A DNA stretch of 64,000 nucleotides, taken from Prorocentrum cordatum. Its lineage: Eukaryota > Sar > Dinophyceae > Prorocentrales > Prorocentraceae. The position numbers were made by a program, and so were the translations under genes. The stretch lies in the NCBI GenBank assembly GCA_963575745.1, contig CAUYUJ010003914.1:200001-264000 (forward strand). The letters run 5' to 3'. Below, one piece after another: positions 52,503 to 62,937 of this stretch. Each line of letters begins with the position of its first letter. The stretch's first letter is position 1. The notes beneath the pieces are model-generated. The model ran no database searches. It was not told where the DNA came from and saw only the letters and a list, made by a program, of their open reading frames with translations.

Positions 52503-53060
52503 CCACTCCAGACTTCCTTTTTTACTCAGGGCCAGTGCTCTTGCTCGCCGCCGAAAGCCGCCGTCCCAACAAAACCAGCGCTACCGCTCAAGACTTCCTC
52601 CCGTTTTACCTTGGACTGGCGCGCTACTGTTTCTCTGATCGGCAACGCCCCCAGCAACAACAACGCTCCCGCTCAAGACTTCCTCCCTTTTTTACTCAAG
52701 GCGGTGCTCCTCCTCGCCGCCGAAAACAGCCGTCCCGACTAAACCAGCGCCTCCGCCCGAGACTTCCTCCCGTTTTACGCTGGCCTGGCGCCCTAGTTGT
52801 CGCCGCTCCCAGCAAAAACAACGCTCCCGCTCGTGGCTTCCTCCCTTTTCCTCAGGACGGTGCTGTTCCTCGCCGCCGGCAGCCCCAGTCCCGGCAAAAC
52901 CATGGTTCCCGCTTGATACTCCCTCCCTTTCTATTCAGGGCCAGGTCCTTGCCTCGCCGCCGACAGCCCCCATCCCCACCAAGGCAATCATGTCGCTCGA
53001 TACTTCCTTGTGCTTTATCCTTGGCTGGGGCTCCACTGGCGGTCTCGCATCGGCGCAGCA
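52503..53060. repeat. 82-bp tandem repeat, seven units in alternating types
   Basis: AGACTTCCTCC or its variants occur at about 52510, 52590, 52676, 52760, 52834, 52915 and 53000 (spacings 80, 86, 84, 74, 81, 85). Units alternate: type 1 continues CCCTTTTTTACTCAAGGCGG-TGCTC-CGCCGCC, type 2 continues CCGTTTTACGCTGGCCTGGC, giving a higher-order period near 165 bp. Confidence 0.85.
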
Positions 53061-53247
53061 AAGCGCGGGCATGCGTTTTCGAGACGGGATGTGTTGAAAT
53101 TAATCGGAGGTGTTTGCAAGACCTCATTATGCGGGAGATCTGGGAATGGGAATAAAGGACCCCGCTATAGAGCAATAATCCTTCATGATTGGGGGTGGTT
53201 ATCATGATGGGCGCATGCTTCGTGTGGAAACATCGCGCATGAGGGTA

Positions 53248-53330
53248 AAATGAGTGTTGTTGTTGATGTTGTTGTTGCTGCTGTTGCTGATGGTATTAGT
53301 GGTATTGGTGTTGTTGTTGGTATTGTTGTT
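53248..53330. repeat. (GTT)n patch
   Basis: GTTGTTGTTG with GCTGCTGTTGCTG interruptions; it is the complement type of the (CAA)n array at 52366. Confidence 0.85.
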
Positions 53331-53335
53331 GTCGT

Positions 53336-53640
53336 CGTACCACCCGCGACCCACCCCGCGACCCACCCGCGACCCAACCTGCGACCCACCCGTGACCCAC
53401 CCCGCGACCCACACGCGACCCACCCCGCGAACCACCCGCGACCCACCCGCGACCCACACGCGACCCACCCCGCGACCCATCCGCGACCCACCCGCGTCCC
53501 ACCTGCGACCCACCCCGCGACCCACCCGCGACCCACCCCGCAACCCACCCGCGACCCACCCCGCGACCCACCCCGTGACCCACCCGCGACCCACCCCGCG
53601 ACCCATCCGCGACCCACCCGCGACCCACCCGCGACCGACC
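53336..53640. repeat. 10-11 bp (CGACCCACCC)n minisatellite
   Basis: About 28 copies of CGCGACCCACC, alternating 10- and 11-base units. The Pro-Thr/Arg frames are repeat products. Confidence 0.95.
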
Positions 53641-54290
53641 CACATTGGTTTATCAAAAAATCGGCGCCTGCGGCGGGCTCGTTGTACATTGTTTGTGAAA
53701 CGTTGGCGCCTGCGGCGGGCTTCTCCCGAGTCTCGCAGACTGCCGACGTCACCACCGCCCCTCACTCTTATCCACATCTGTGGGGTGCAATGTACTTGCT
53801 TTGGCGACTTAAGTTCGGATGTCCCTTTCGACTGCCGTTGGAAGGACTTTTCGATTAGCGTCTCGACTGCGATTAGATAGGCATGCCGATTTGCAATGCG
53901 ATGTGCAGTTTAGTCCGCACGGTCGATGCATTACAATGTGCAGCTAAAACTGTCAATGGCGTCGCATCTCGAATCGCACGCCGCAATGAACTGTGGCTCC
54001 GATCTGCCGCTCAAGATCAAAACGCTTCAGTATGCCGAATCACATGTCGACTTGCATGTTCATTGCCATTGGGTTTGAATGTTTCGCTTTGCCCCACCAC
54101 GGGATAACCATCGGGACAACCATCGGGACAAACCCAGGCACCGCCCCCACGCCACGAACCGACACCGATGCAGACTGTGTTGCGTTCGGTGGGGGCCGCT
54201 TCGTTCTCACCCTCCCCGACCTGCCACAACGAGGTAAATTGTTTGTCCTTTGACTCCTAACGGAGAGCCCGAGGGCGAAGTGAGCGCCCA
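53641..54290. other. Unassigned sequence
   Basis: TCGGCGCCTGCGGCGGGCT (53662) and TTGGCGCCTGCGGCGGGCT (53704) form a 42-bp direct repeat. GGGACAACCATC-GGGACAA repeats near 54112. No gene is recognised. Confidence 0.4.
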
Positions 54291-54293
54291 TGT

Positions 54294-54482
54294 TGACGAA
54301 CGAACAATACACACCCATACCCATAGGCGGGTCGGCGGAAGGGGGACTAGCTATGGGTATGGGTGCGGCTTGTCGGACCCTGGGGGAGGCTCCCGTTCGA
54401 ACGGGACCCCCATCCAACAACACGCACCCATAGCCCCCTCCGTCCCCCCTTGTGGGTATAGGTGCGTGCTGTTCGTCCGTCA
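54294..54482. mobile_element. Inverted-repeat element Q with about 75-bp imperfect arms
   Basis: The left arm starts TGACGAACGAACAATACACA. The opposite strand of the right arm starts TGACGGACGAACAGCACGCA. Both continue CCCATACCCA-AGG, CGG-GGGGG and CTATGGGT. The centre contains CTCCCGTTCGAACGGGA. Length is 189 bp, single copy here, no clear target duplication. Confidence 0.7.
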
Positions 54483-54566
54483 CACGTCACATTCCATTGA
54501 TTACGACATTGGTCACAATCGTGTCGTGGAGAGCCAGGATAGATCACACCCAATGTCACAATCGAC

Positions 54567-54742
54567 CTCGGGCCTTCTCAGACGGCTCGGAAGTCCTCTG
54601 GCCTTCTGAGAGGTTCTCCAAGCCTTCCTCGAAGACATACGAGTCTTCTCACAAAGCCAGGGAGCTTCTGAAGCCCCGATGCCTTGTGCGAGGGCCTTCT
54701 CCTTCTCACTTCCCCCCTCGCTCGCTGCCGCAATTCGTTCGC
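54567..54742. mobile_element. Family A copy, left end missing
   Basis: The right end CCCCTCGCTCGCTGCCG with the preceding CCTTCTCCTTCTCACTTCCC matches family A. The interior has CCTTCTCAGACGGCTCGG and CTTCTGAGAGG. The left terminal repeat is absent. Confidence 0.55.
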
Positions 54743-54789
54743 AGCCATGGGATGCGTGCGCAACAGCTGGATCAGAAATCTTCTTGAGG

Positions 54790-55030
54790 TTTCGGCCCCC
54801 TCCAAAACCAGTGCGCAATGCCCTGTTTTCGCCTGGTATCTGGTCCTCTTCCTCGCTGCAGCTCTAGTCTCTCGGCGAAACCTTGCGTCGCCATGCTTTG
54901 ACTGACGCCAGATTATCATTTCCCCTTCGACCTCCTCTAAGTCGTAGCTCCGCAGCTCGGGGACCATCTTCGCGACGGGGTGCTTGGAGACCGAGATCAA
55001 TTCCTGAACGTCGGCCGATCTGTACATCAT
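54790..55030 (-). CDS. Possible coding fragment, unrecognised
   Basis: The minus strand from 55030 reads MMYRSADVQELISVSKHPVA, then KMVPELRSYDLEEVEGEMII and WRQSKHGDARF. Composition is protein-like over about 70 codons before the frame runs into the family A element. No domain is recognised. It could be the remnant of a gene interrupted by that element. Confidence 0.25.
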
Positions 55031-55107
55031 CGCCCGTCAAGGTACGAACCAATGGCATGCAGATAACAAGGGAGGACTTGTCCGAATAGCACAATGTGGC
55101 AGGGGGA

Positions 55108-55235
55108 AACAATTAGTGGACACTCCCCCGCTCCCCAAAACTCAAAGTTGGCACGCGCGGGGGAGACTGCGGTCGAAGTGGAACTCATCAGACCCACCGA
55201 CAGCTTTGAACATTTTGGGGAGGGCAAGGCGTTGA
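55108..55235 (+). repeat. Dispersed repeat H, copy 2
   Basis: Pairs with 15617-15742 (opposite strand). The plus frame here reads SKLARAGETAVEVELIRP and continues GEGKALTDECGMRVRYYLSE; the other copy has GEGALTDERGRSVRQFLP in a neighbouring frame, so similarity extends past the core. Confidence 0.55.
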
Positions 55236-56330
55236 CCGATGAGTGTGGCATGCGTGTTCGCTATTATTTGTCCGAGGCATGTATTCTTAATCACGGTCGA
55301 ACTCCGCGATGGCTAACACAGAGAACATCACCTGGGCTATGTGCATACTGGCCGTGCTGGGATTACAGAAGCAAAGAACATCCATCCTGACACGCAAACC
55401 AACTGGTCCAACAGACGTCGCCCGCTTGCCCGCCAGATCATTATGCGGGTCTCCCAGACTCAAGGCAAGTTTAAAGAAGCTATACCAGGCTCGGAGTCGA
55501 AGCGAAGTCTGTATACCCATACCGTGGACGTGACTATACAGAAAGCACAACACTTGAAAGCCTGAGGCCAATTCTCAAACATCCTGTAGCGCTAGGGGTG
55601 TGAAGCATGTCGCTGCCAGACCAGCGTCTGAAACGCAGCGGCGGCGATGGCGGCACACGCTGATGGAGGGAAGTGACACGCTGACCATGACCAAGGTGTC
55701 GCGAGACTTTTTAGGCACCGATCGTGGTCATGATGCACGCAGGCCGTCGCCAATTCGCGAGGAAGATCCATGAACCGAACTGACGGTGACCAAGGTGAAC
55801 GGCCACCGAGATCGGCAACAACGCTGTCACGATCAATCGTGGTAGTGGTCCTCGGTTTCTCTCTCCCTGCGGCCCAGGAAAGTGTAGCGCAGGAGACCTG
55901 CAGTTAAAGCGTTGAGGTATTGGGCGGTAGCGTTAGATCCCCCAAACGGCATCCGATCCGAAGGGGTCGGACACCCCAGATCATGGGAAGTGCTCGCTGT
56001 CCCCAACCAGTGTCTCGGCACTGTGCTCGGAGGTCTTACCAGATTCCACCCAAAATCGAAGTCTGGGAGGGGGAGGACGCAGCCACCCTGATGCCTGATG
56101 AGAGGAGGGAGGCGGAGGAGATCCCTGCAACGCTACTCCAAGAAGGGGCTGGAGAAAGGGACCAGGAGAGGCCAAGTACCAACAGGCCAAAGGCGTTGTC
56201 TTCCTCAGCGTTCTGGCGCACACTGCCAGCTTTCGTGTGCTCAGTACTGTTGAACATGTACTTCGCACTGCTCTACTCTGCGCGCTGATGGTAAGAACTA
56301 CCATCGAAGAACCGCCCTGCCCGCCACCCC
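55236..56330. other. Unassigned sequence, about 1.1 kb
   Basis: No gene, array or inverted repeat is recognised. ACCAAGGTGTCGCGAGAC / GACCAAGGTGAACGGCC short repeats at 55690-55800. Confidence 0.35.
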
Positions 56331-56425
56331 CCCCGCCCCGGGCCACCCCCGGCAAAGCCTCCCGGCCAACCGCCCGCCACCCCCCCCCACCCCGGGCCAC
56401 CCCCGGCAAAGTCTCCCGGCCAACC
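56331..56425. repeat. 50-bp tandem duplication
   Basis: CCCCGGGCCACCCCCGGCAA then AGCCTCCCGGCCAACC is followed by a second copy with AGTCTCCCGGCCAACC. Confidence 0.85.
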
Positions 56426-56439
56426 CGTGCGGCCGACCC

Positions 56440-56570
56440 TGCATCGGCGATGAATTGGCGGCGTCGGCGGTAGAAATTCGGGCCCCCCATCGAAACGCAT
56501 CGCCGATGCGTCGGCGATGCGGCGCGATCGTCCGATCCCACCTGCTCGGACCCCATCTTGGGAGGCCTGG
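56440..56570. repeat. Inverted-repeat element K, half copy
   Basis: CGGCGATGCGGCGCGATCGT then CCGATCCCACCTGCTCGGAC matches the right arm of 27378-27514. The left arm is missing. Confidence 0.55.
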
Positions 56571-56699
56571 GGATACCTACCTCATCAATATACCTCCTGG
56601 CACCTCTGACTCACAAATAAGGCGGCCAGCGGGCCTCCCAGACTGCCTTCCAGTCCGCCACCTTGTCCAGCGGCTGCGACAATGAGCTCTTGTCGTCCT

Positions 56700-56765
56700 C
56701 TCCGCGGGGGGCGGGCGGGGGGGGGGGGGCAATGGAGGCGGGGGGGGGGGGGGGGGGGGGCAAGC
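56700..56765. repeat. Long G-runs
   Basis: GGGCGGGCGGGGGGGGGGGG then, after CAATGGAGGC, another run of about 20 G. It has strong G-quadruplex potential on the plus strand. Confidence 0.85.
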
Positions 56766-56837
56766 GCGGATCCGTCGCCCCGCTCGGGGACGCTCCCCAC
56801 CAGGCGGCCCCCCCTTGGCAGGAGAGGACGGGGGGGC

Positions 56838-57030
56838 CTCCTCCTCCTCGTCCTCGTCCTCCTCCTCCTCCTCCTCCTCCTCCTCCTCCTCCTCCTCCTC
56901 ATCCTGCTGCTCCTCCTCCACCTCTTCCTCCTCCTCCTCCTCCTCCGCCTCCTCCTCCTCGCCCACGTTCGTTCCCCCCATCGCCCCCTCCTCCTCCTCC
57001 TCCTCCTCCTTCTCCTCCTCCTCTCTGGGA
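56838..57030. repeat. (TCC)n array
   Basis: TCC triplets with CTGCTGC and GCCCACGTTCG interruptions. Confidence 0.95.
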
Positions 57031-57226
57031 GAGGGGGACAGGGGAGGGGCGAGGAACGAGTGGGGAGGGAGGGAGCCGAGAAGGCGCAGCACGGGGCAGG
57101 ACGAGAAATGTGGTGTAGCACGGGGGAGGATGAGAAGGAGAAGGAGGACGACGAGAAGGTGTAGCACGGCGAGGATCAGGAGGAGAAGGAGCGAACGACG
57201 CGCTGAAGGGGGCGCGTGTCCGCGGG

Positions 57227-59535
57227 TTAGAGGCGCAGCGGGCCCGCGCCGCCCACGAGGCACCGTGGCAACCTCAGGGCGCGGCGAACGGCTGCGACCA
57301 CCTCCTTGTGGATCTTGAGCTCGTCGTGGATGGCGGGCGTGCCCATCTCGGTGCGCGCCCGCATGATGTTGTACGTGCGGAAGGCCGCGGCCATGCGTGT
57401 GATGGTGTGCCTCGGGTGGTCGTCGATGTTGTTGCTTTCGTGGAGTCCGAGCCGCGCGAGGACATCACCAGCAGGTTGTCCCCGAGGCTGAGCCAGTAGC
57501 GCCCACATTCGCGGGCATGTAATGTAGTGGCTGATGTCGCCCGTGTTCTTGATCTGCGAGTCTTTGTCGCAGCCGAACAGGCAGTTCTTCTTGTGGGGAT
57601 TGACGTGCATGCGGTGCGATGTCGCCCACGCTCCAGACAAGGTCTTGACCGCGGGCCAGAAGAGCGAGGCCGTGGAGTTTGCCAAGTGGGGCCGCAGGTC
57701 GCGCCAGCCGTGCTCAACACTCGCAGGGAGAGCAGCTCGGCCAAGAAGTCCGTCACGGTCGGATGTATCGGAGTCCATCATGATGTCATTGGCGGAGTAG
57801 ATGTGAGGTGTGGAGGTGGCCGTAGTGGTGGACTGAGAGCCGGCGTCTTCCTGCGGGAGGTTCGGGTTGGTGGCACGTTCCCGTTCGATCCAGCGACGAC
57901 GGGCGCGGTGTTCAACAGCTTCATCAGCAAATTCTCGATGAGTGTTTGTCGGCATGTGCTCGGTGGTGTAGATCTGTAGGCGGTGGTTGCGAGATCGTTC
58001 AGCTCGTTGCCATGCACCGTAACATATCTCCTTCGCCATGTCACGGCGAGCATTGGCTGACCCGCACTGGTCATCGAGGCAGAAGTGCGCATTGAACTGG
58101 GTGCGGTGAAGAACAGCTGTGATGTACGGGACGCACCAGTCCATCCAGTCGTTGAAGTTGTCCATGTCGCGGCCGAAGAACACGCTGGGGGTCCATCTTG
58201 CTGCCCGTGCTTCTGCGCGTTCATTCAGGTACTTCATGGAGTCATGGTTGTCGTTCCCAGTCGGCAGCTCGGTCGTAGCAGGTGCCATCTGAGGTCCACT
58301 GTCAACAGGAAGTAGTGGGAACCAGGCGCGGAGACGATGATATATAGTCTTGTGGAAGAAGTCGCGGTACAGCTGGCGTTGTAGTTCCCGTAGGTCTGCT
58401 TGTTACGGAGAGGTGCGTGAAGTGGCACTCGAAGTAGCATCATTCGAAGCTATGAATCCAGCTTGTCCCTGATGAGATCCGCCAGTCCTGTCACGACTGG
58501 GCGTGTGAAGGTCACCAGCCCTGTCACGGCGTGGTGCCTGGTGGGCTCCAGTCCTGTCACGACTGTGTGTGTACAGATCCTCCGCCTTGTTACGACGGGA
58601 TGCCATGATAGCGTGTCGACCAGCAGCAGCAGCTTGCGCATGTGCTCGTTGAAGTATCTGGGCGGCATTCACCGTAGATCCTGTGGATCGCGTGAGAATC
58701 TTGAAGATGGATCCTTTGCCCGTCGCGATCAGCTTGTTGTGAAGTATGTCGTCGAATCGCTGCACGATGGAAGTGGCGTCAATCCAGCATGGAGCAGACC
58801 ATTTGCCAACAACTACATTTCGTAGCGGGAGAAGTTCTTCAGCATGGGCACGGAGTGTGTGAAGCAGAGGCTGCCAGCCAGAGATGGTGGTCGTGGAGGC
58901 GCGCCACATCGTTGCTGCGAGAAGCGTTTCAATACCCTGCGGGATCGCGGCGGACGCCCATAGCGTGAACGACAGTATGTCCATCTTCGTGAAGCTTGAA
59001 GGTGCAGCACGGATCAGCTTGTGGAGCCCGTGAATCTCCTTGGACAGGAATGCTGGGGAAGGCGGGTAGAGCTGGTCAACGTACGAGAGGCATGTGATGG
59101 CAGCGGAGTTGTACATCTTGATGCACTGCTGGATGGGAGCGTAGGAGTCGCACAGGATCTGGATGCGCTCCTACCACTTGTTGGCAGGACCTTGCCATTG
59201 ACGGCCGAGAAAGGCACCAGGGCCGATGTACACGCCGAGGTAGCGCGCAAAGCTATTGATGGAGAAGTCTTGCCACGGCTCGTAGAGCTGGGTCAGGATG
59301 GCACGCATGCTCGCGGTGATCTCGGGCGTTGGCATGGACCAGGTGGGCACGAGGACGCATTTCTCCGGTTGGGGGCGGAGTCCAGCGTGATGTTGTGCAG
59401 CTTGCAGGTGTGGTAGTAGAGCGCCAAGATCCCGAAGTGCAGCAAGAACTATACCCAGGTCGTCGGCGCATGCGCTGAGCAGGCCTCTACCCAAAGCAGT
59501 AAGTTCCATCTTGAGGCCCTTGATGATGGGATCAG
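57227..59535 (-). pseudogene. LINE-type retrotransposon polyprotein, C-terminal part, two in-frame stops
   Basis: One continuous minus-strand frame from about 59535 to a TAA at 57229-57227 (about 760 codons). It carries the reverse-transcriptase catalytic box SACADDLGIVL (ADD at 59467-59459), a following RPQPEKCVLVP (motif D-like Lys) and FARYLGVYIGP (motif E-like). Near the C-terminus is a Cys/His finger, CLFGC...SHYITCPRMW, the C-x3-C-x13-H-x3-C arrangement typical of LINE C-termini. Two stops interrupt the frame without shifting it: TAG at 59173-59171 and TAA at 58405-58403. Segment 58460-58580 encodes short repeats (SRDRTG). Endonuclease and earlier RT motifs are missing because the 5' side ends in an (AGG)n array. 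The copy would have made RT and RNA-binding parts of a retroposition complex, and is presumably dead. Confidence 0.85.
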
Positions 59536-59660
59536 GAGGAGAAGGAGGAGGAGGAGGAGGAGGAGGAGCAGCAGCGGCAGGAGCAGGAGGAGCAGGAGGA
59601 GCAGGAGGACGAGGAGAAGGAGGAGGAAGAGGGAGGAGGAGGCGGAGGAAGAGGCCTCAG
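59530..59660. repeat. (AGG)n array truncating the LINE
   Basis: AGG/AGC triplets start where the LINE frame loses sense (Pro/Ser-rich on the minus strand). Confidence 0.9.
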
Positions 59661-59689
59661 GGGCCGCCCGATCGGCTCCCCCCCCCTTC

Positions 59690-59785
59690 CTCTTGTTCGT
59701 CGTCCTCCTCCTCCCCCTCCTCCCCCCCTCTGTCTCTCTGTCTCTCTCTCTCTCTCTCTCTTTCTCTTCTCTTTTCTTTCTATTG
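59690..59785. repeat. Pyrimidine tract with (TC)n
   Basis: TCCTCC followed by TCTCTCTCTCTCTCTC at 59732-59762. Confidence 0.9.
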
Positions 59786-60130
59786 CTCGTTCCCCTGCCT
59801 CCCTCTCGGGGGATCTTTATGGCCCGGGTCAGTCCAGACCAGGGTCAGCAGGAAACCGAAAAACTGCAAGCAGGAAAAAAAAACTGCAACGCAGGTCTTC
59901 GCAACCCGGGTCATCCAATATGCGCGGCCGCCTCGCGGCCACCAGCGGCTCGCTAAACTGGGTCAGCCAGAGGGGGTCTTCGCAGGATCCTTCAGGATCC
60001 GGTGCCCTGGCTGACCCCCGCTTGCGTTGACCCCCGTCTCTTGAGCCCCGTCCCTCGATCCCTTCCCTTCCTCCGCCCCTATCTCCCACCCCACCCCGTC
60101 CCTCCCCTCCCTCCCTCCCTCCCTCCCTCG
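59786..60130. other. Unassigned sequence
   Basis: GGTCTTCGCAACCCGGGTCA and GGTCTTCGCAGGATCC, and CAGGATCCTTCAGGATCC, are short repeats. No gene is recognised. Confidence 0.35.
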
Positions 60131-60220
60131 TTCCTCATGCCCCTCCTCCTCCTCCTCCTCCTCCTCCTTCTCCTCCTCCTCCTCCTCCTCCTCCTCCTCC
60201 TCCTCCTCCTCCTCCTCTTC
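60131..60220. repeat. (TCC)n array
   Basis: Near-pure TCC triplets, preceded by CCCTCCCTCCCT. Confidence 0.95.
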
Positions 60221-60680
60221 GGATTGTGCCTTATCGTCGTCATCATATTTCCCCTCCTCCTCCTCCCTCCCTTTCTGGCACTGGCACATACTGGCGGCGT
60301 CGGGTTTCGGCGACGGGCACTGCCATCCACCACCCCCCCAGCGGCGATCGCCGCTGGCGGGGATGATCCAACAGGGTAGCTGTGATTGTACGGGTTCGCG
60401 CATACAGTGAAAACGTACAGTAAGGACGGGTGGCAAGGACGCGAGACCCTTGGAGGCCGAGGTTGGGATTTCTTGGGCGGCGGCCCGAGAGGCTGGCCGG
60501 GGGAAACGGCAAAGGACGGGCCGCAGAGGCAAAGGACACAAGGGCACCCTAGACAAGGCGCGCGTCCTTGCTATGCGCGTGGACTGCATCATACAAGAAG
60601 GATCCCCCTGCGGGCGCGGTAGCTGGGCCCCCCATGACCCCTGAAAGGGAGCAGGGTTGACGAAACGGCGAAGACGACCC
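60221..60680. other. Unassigned sequence with dispersed repeat N
   Basis: 60505-60590 (GGACGGGCCGCAGAGGCAAA then GTCCTTGCTATGCGCGTGGA) resembles 63515-63596 (GGATGGACCGAAGAGGCAAG then ATCCTTACTATGCGGGTTGA). No gene is recognised. Confidence 0.45.
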
Positions 60681-60684
60681 TCAC

Positions 60685-60806
60685 TACCTCCTCCTCCTCC
60701 TCCTCCTCCTCCTCCTCCTCCTCCTCCTCCTCCTCCTCCTCCCACTCCCCTCCTCCTCCTCCTCCTCCTCGTCCTCCTCCTCCCTCCTCCTCGTCCTCCT
60801 CCTCCC
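60685..60806. repeat. (TCC)n array
   Basis: TCC triplets with CCCACTCCCC and GTCC breaks. Confidence 0.95.
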
Positions 60807-61065
<259 letters not shown>

Positions 61066-61165
61066 ATGCCCCTCGTCCTCCTTCTCCTTCTCGTCCTCCT
61101 CCTCCCCACCCTCCCCTCCTCCTCGTCCTTCTCCTCCTCCTCTTCCTCCTTCTGTTCCTCCTTGT
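61066..61165. repeat. Degenerate TCC/TTC pyrimidine tract
   Basis: CTCCTTCTCCTTCTCGTCC and similar. Confidence 0.85.
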
Positions 61166-61234
61166 CGCCATGCGCAATGCACAGGAAGAGGTCTGGCCGA
61201 GCAACAGAGGCGAACCGAAGCACAGCTCAAAACC

Positions 61235-61302
61235 GATCAGAGAGAGGGAGAGAGAGAGAGAGAGGGAGAAGAAAAAAGAGTGCGAGAGTGAGAGAGAGAC
61301 AT
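61235..61302. repeat. (GA)n tract
   Basis: GAGAGAGAGAGAGAGGGAGA and related purine runs. Confidence 0.9.
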
Positions 61303-61539
61303 TGGCAACGACAAGAAGAAATGACCCGTCCCAGCCAATCCGAAGCCTCCTCCTCCTAAAGCGCAGCCGCGGAATCCTTTGATCATCACCTCGATGCCTT
61401 GGGGCGCCCAACCTGATGCCGGACGGCCGCCAACACCTGTCGAGCGCCCTGTACGCCTACTCCCCTCCGGAATGTCTAGGCAGTGTTTGAATTAAACTGC
61501 AGAGCCTATTTATTATCAAACACCAACAACAAAACCTCC

Positions 61540-61650
61540 TCCGCCGCCTGCTCCTCCTCTTCCCCGTGCTCCTCCTCATCCTCCTCCTCCTCCTCCTCCC
61601 CCTCCTCCTCCTCGTGCTCCTGCTTCCCCTCCTCCTCCTCCGAGACGAAC
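61540..61650. repeat. (TCC)n array
   Basis: TCC triplets with CCGTGCTCC and GTGCTCC breaks. Confidence 0.9.
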
Positions 61651-61789
61651 TCCGATCCCGCCCCTCGCCGCGCCGGCCGTCCGCGCTGTTGCTGGCGATC
61701 GACGGCTGAGAGACCGCGGCCTTGACGGCAGGCCTGCTGGCGGAAGCGACAACGGGGGAGGAGGGCGAGAAGGAGAGGCAGGAACCAGC

Positions 61790-61965
61790 CCTGAGATCCC
61801 GGCGCTGCTATTTTTTCGAGCTGGGCGTTTTCGTTTCTTGTTGGGGCCCGGGGACTCTCGCAGATCGATCGGGCTCGAAACTCAACGCAGGAAGATTGGG
61901 CCCAGGGCTCCGGGCGAGTTTTGCTTTGCAGTGTCGCATTATCGTTCGCCACGTCGGATCTCAGG
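61790..61965 (+). mobile_element. TIR element family J copy
   Basis: Both ends read CCCTGAGATCC inward. The interior ATTTTTTCGAGCTGGGCG, TCGCAGATCGATCGGGCTCG and AGGGCTCCGGGCGAG follow the 24217 copy. No target duplication is seen. Confidence 0.75.
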
Positions 61966-62755
61966 GAGGGCCCCCCTCCTCGCCCTTCCTGCCAGAACGA
62001 CGCCCATGCACCGTACGATGCCTGGACCCCCTCTCCCCGCTCCAACGCTGTGCGGTGCTCAGCGTCTCGGCCCCGATGACTTGCTCCTCTTCCTCACCAT
62101 GCCTGGGCCGAGGGTCGACGACGCCTCGGAAGGCGCCAACGCGGTACGGTGCACACAAGTCGGCCGTGGACTTTTCCCTCCCTCTCTCTCATTCTCTCTC
62201 GATGCATATGAGTCCGAGTATATGTGTATGTGTATGTGTACATGTATATATATATACACATCTACACATACATACAAATCCGAGGCTGACGAGCAAAAGT
62301 GTGCAAGACTCGGGGAGCAACAGCAGCAAACATGATACGACGCCATGACGAATCCATCAACGTGTTACTGTTGAGGAGGCACCCGACATTCGGGCAAAGA
62401 CGAAGGAGCGACACGCTAACGGGCTACCAACGACTTCCTGGCGATGTTTCTGTAGTTCTCTAGATTTTCTTAGTAACGGTCGTTACCCTGGCCAACTCCA
62501 GCCCCCTGGGTAACGCTGACGATCGTACGGAGCGGGGGGGAAGCCTGGACCCCCCCACAAACTGGTGCTCGCGCGCATACTACAAGGATCACAGAGCATA
62601 GAAAAAAATCCTCCTTCCCTCCCCCTGCCCCCCCTCTCCTTTTCGGGGGCGGCGATGGGGGCGAATAAGGGCATCCGAGGGCGCCGATAGCCGATGCCTC
62701 CAGCGAGGCTCCCGGGCGAATGTGTGTAATGCCTGCCCCTGGGCTATTCGCTCCT
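61966..62755. other. Unassigned sequence
   Basis: (ATGTGT)n/(TA)n patch at 62220-62270. No gene is recognised. Confidence 0.4.
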
Positions 62756-62758
62756 ACC

Positions 62759-62937
62759 TGGGGCAGCCAAAAGGTACCGATACCGCTACTCCCCTGACCT
62801 CTCCCGGGGCGCGTTCTGACCAGGATCCCGAGGCGGGTGCAGCCGTGGCGGCGAGGGCCTCCCAGGAGGCCCGAAACGGCGAGAACGAGGCCAGGATAGC
62901 AGTATCAGTATCTGCTCCTCCCCCGACGATCGTCGCC
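62759..62937 (+). mobile_element. TIR element family C copy
   Basis: The left end TGGGGCAGCCAAAAGGTACC then GATACCGCTACTCCCC pairs with the opposite strand of the right end (GGGGAGGAGCAGATACTGAT then ACTGCTATCC). The core TCTGACCAGGATCCCGAGGC matches the family. Confidence 0.7.

Noticed and set aside
55354-55368. GTGCTGGGATTACAG, identical to a stretch of the primate Alu repeat
   Set aside because: Only 15 bases match and the flanks are unlike Alu; chance is more likely than contamination.
57274-57756. A 160-codon minus-strand frame inside the LINE region
   Set aside because: It is a shadow in another phase of the LINE frame, with Arg/Thr-rich composition and none of the LINE motifs.
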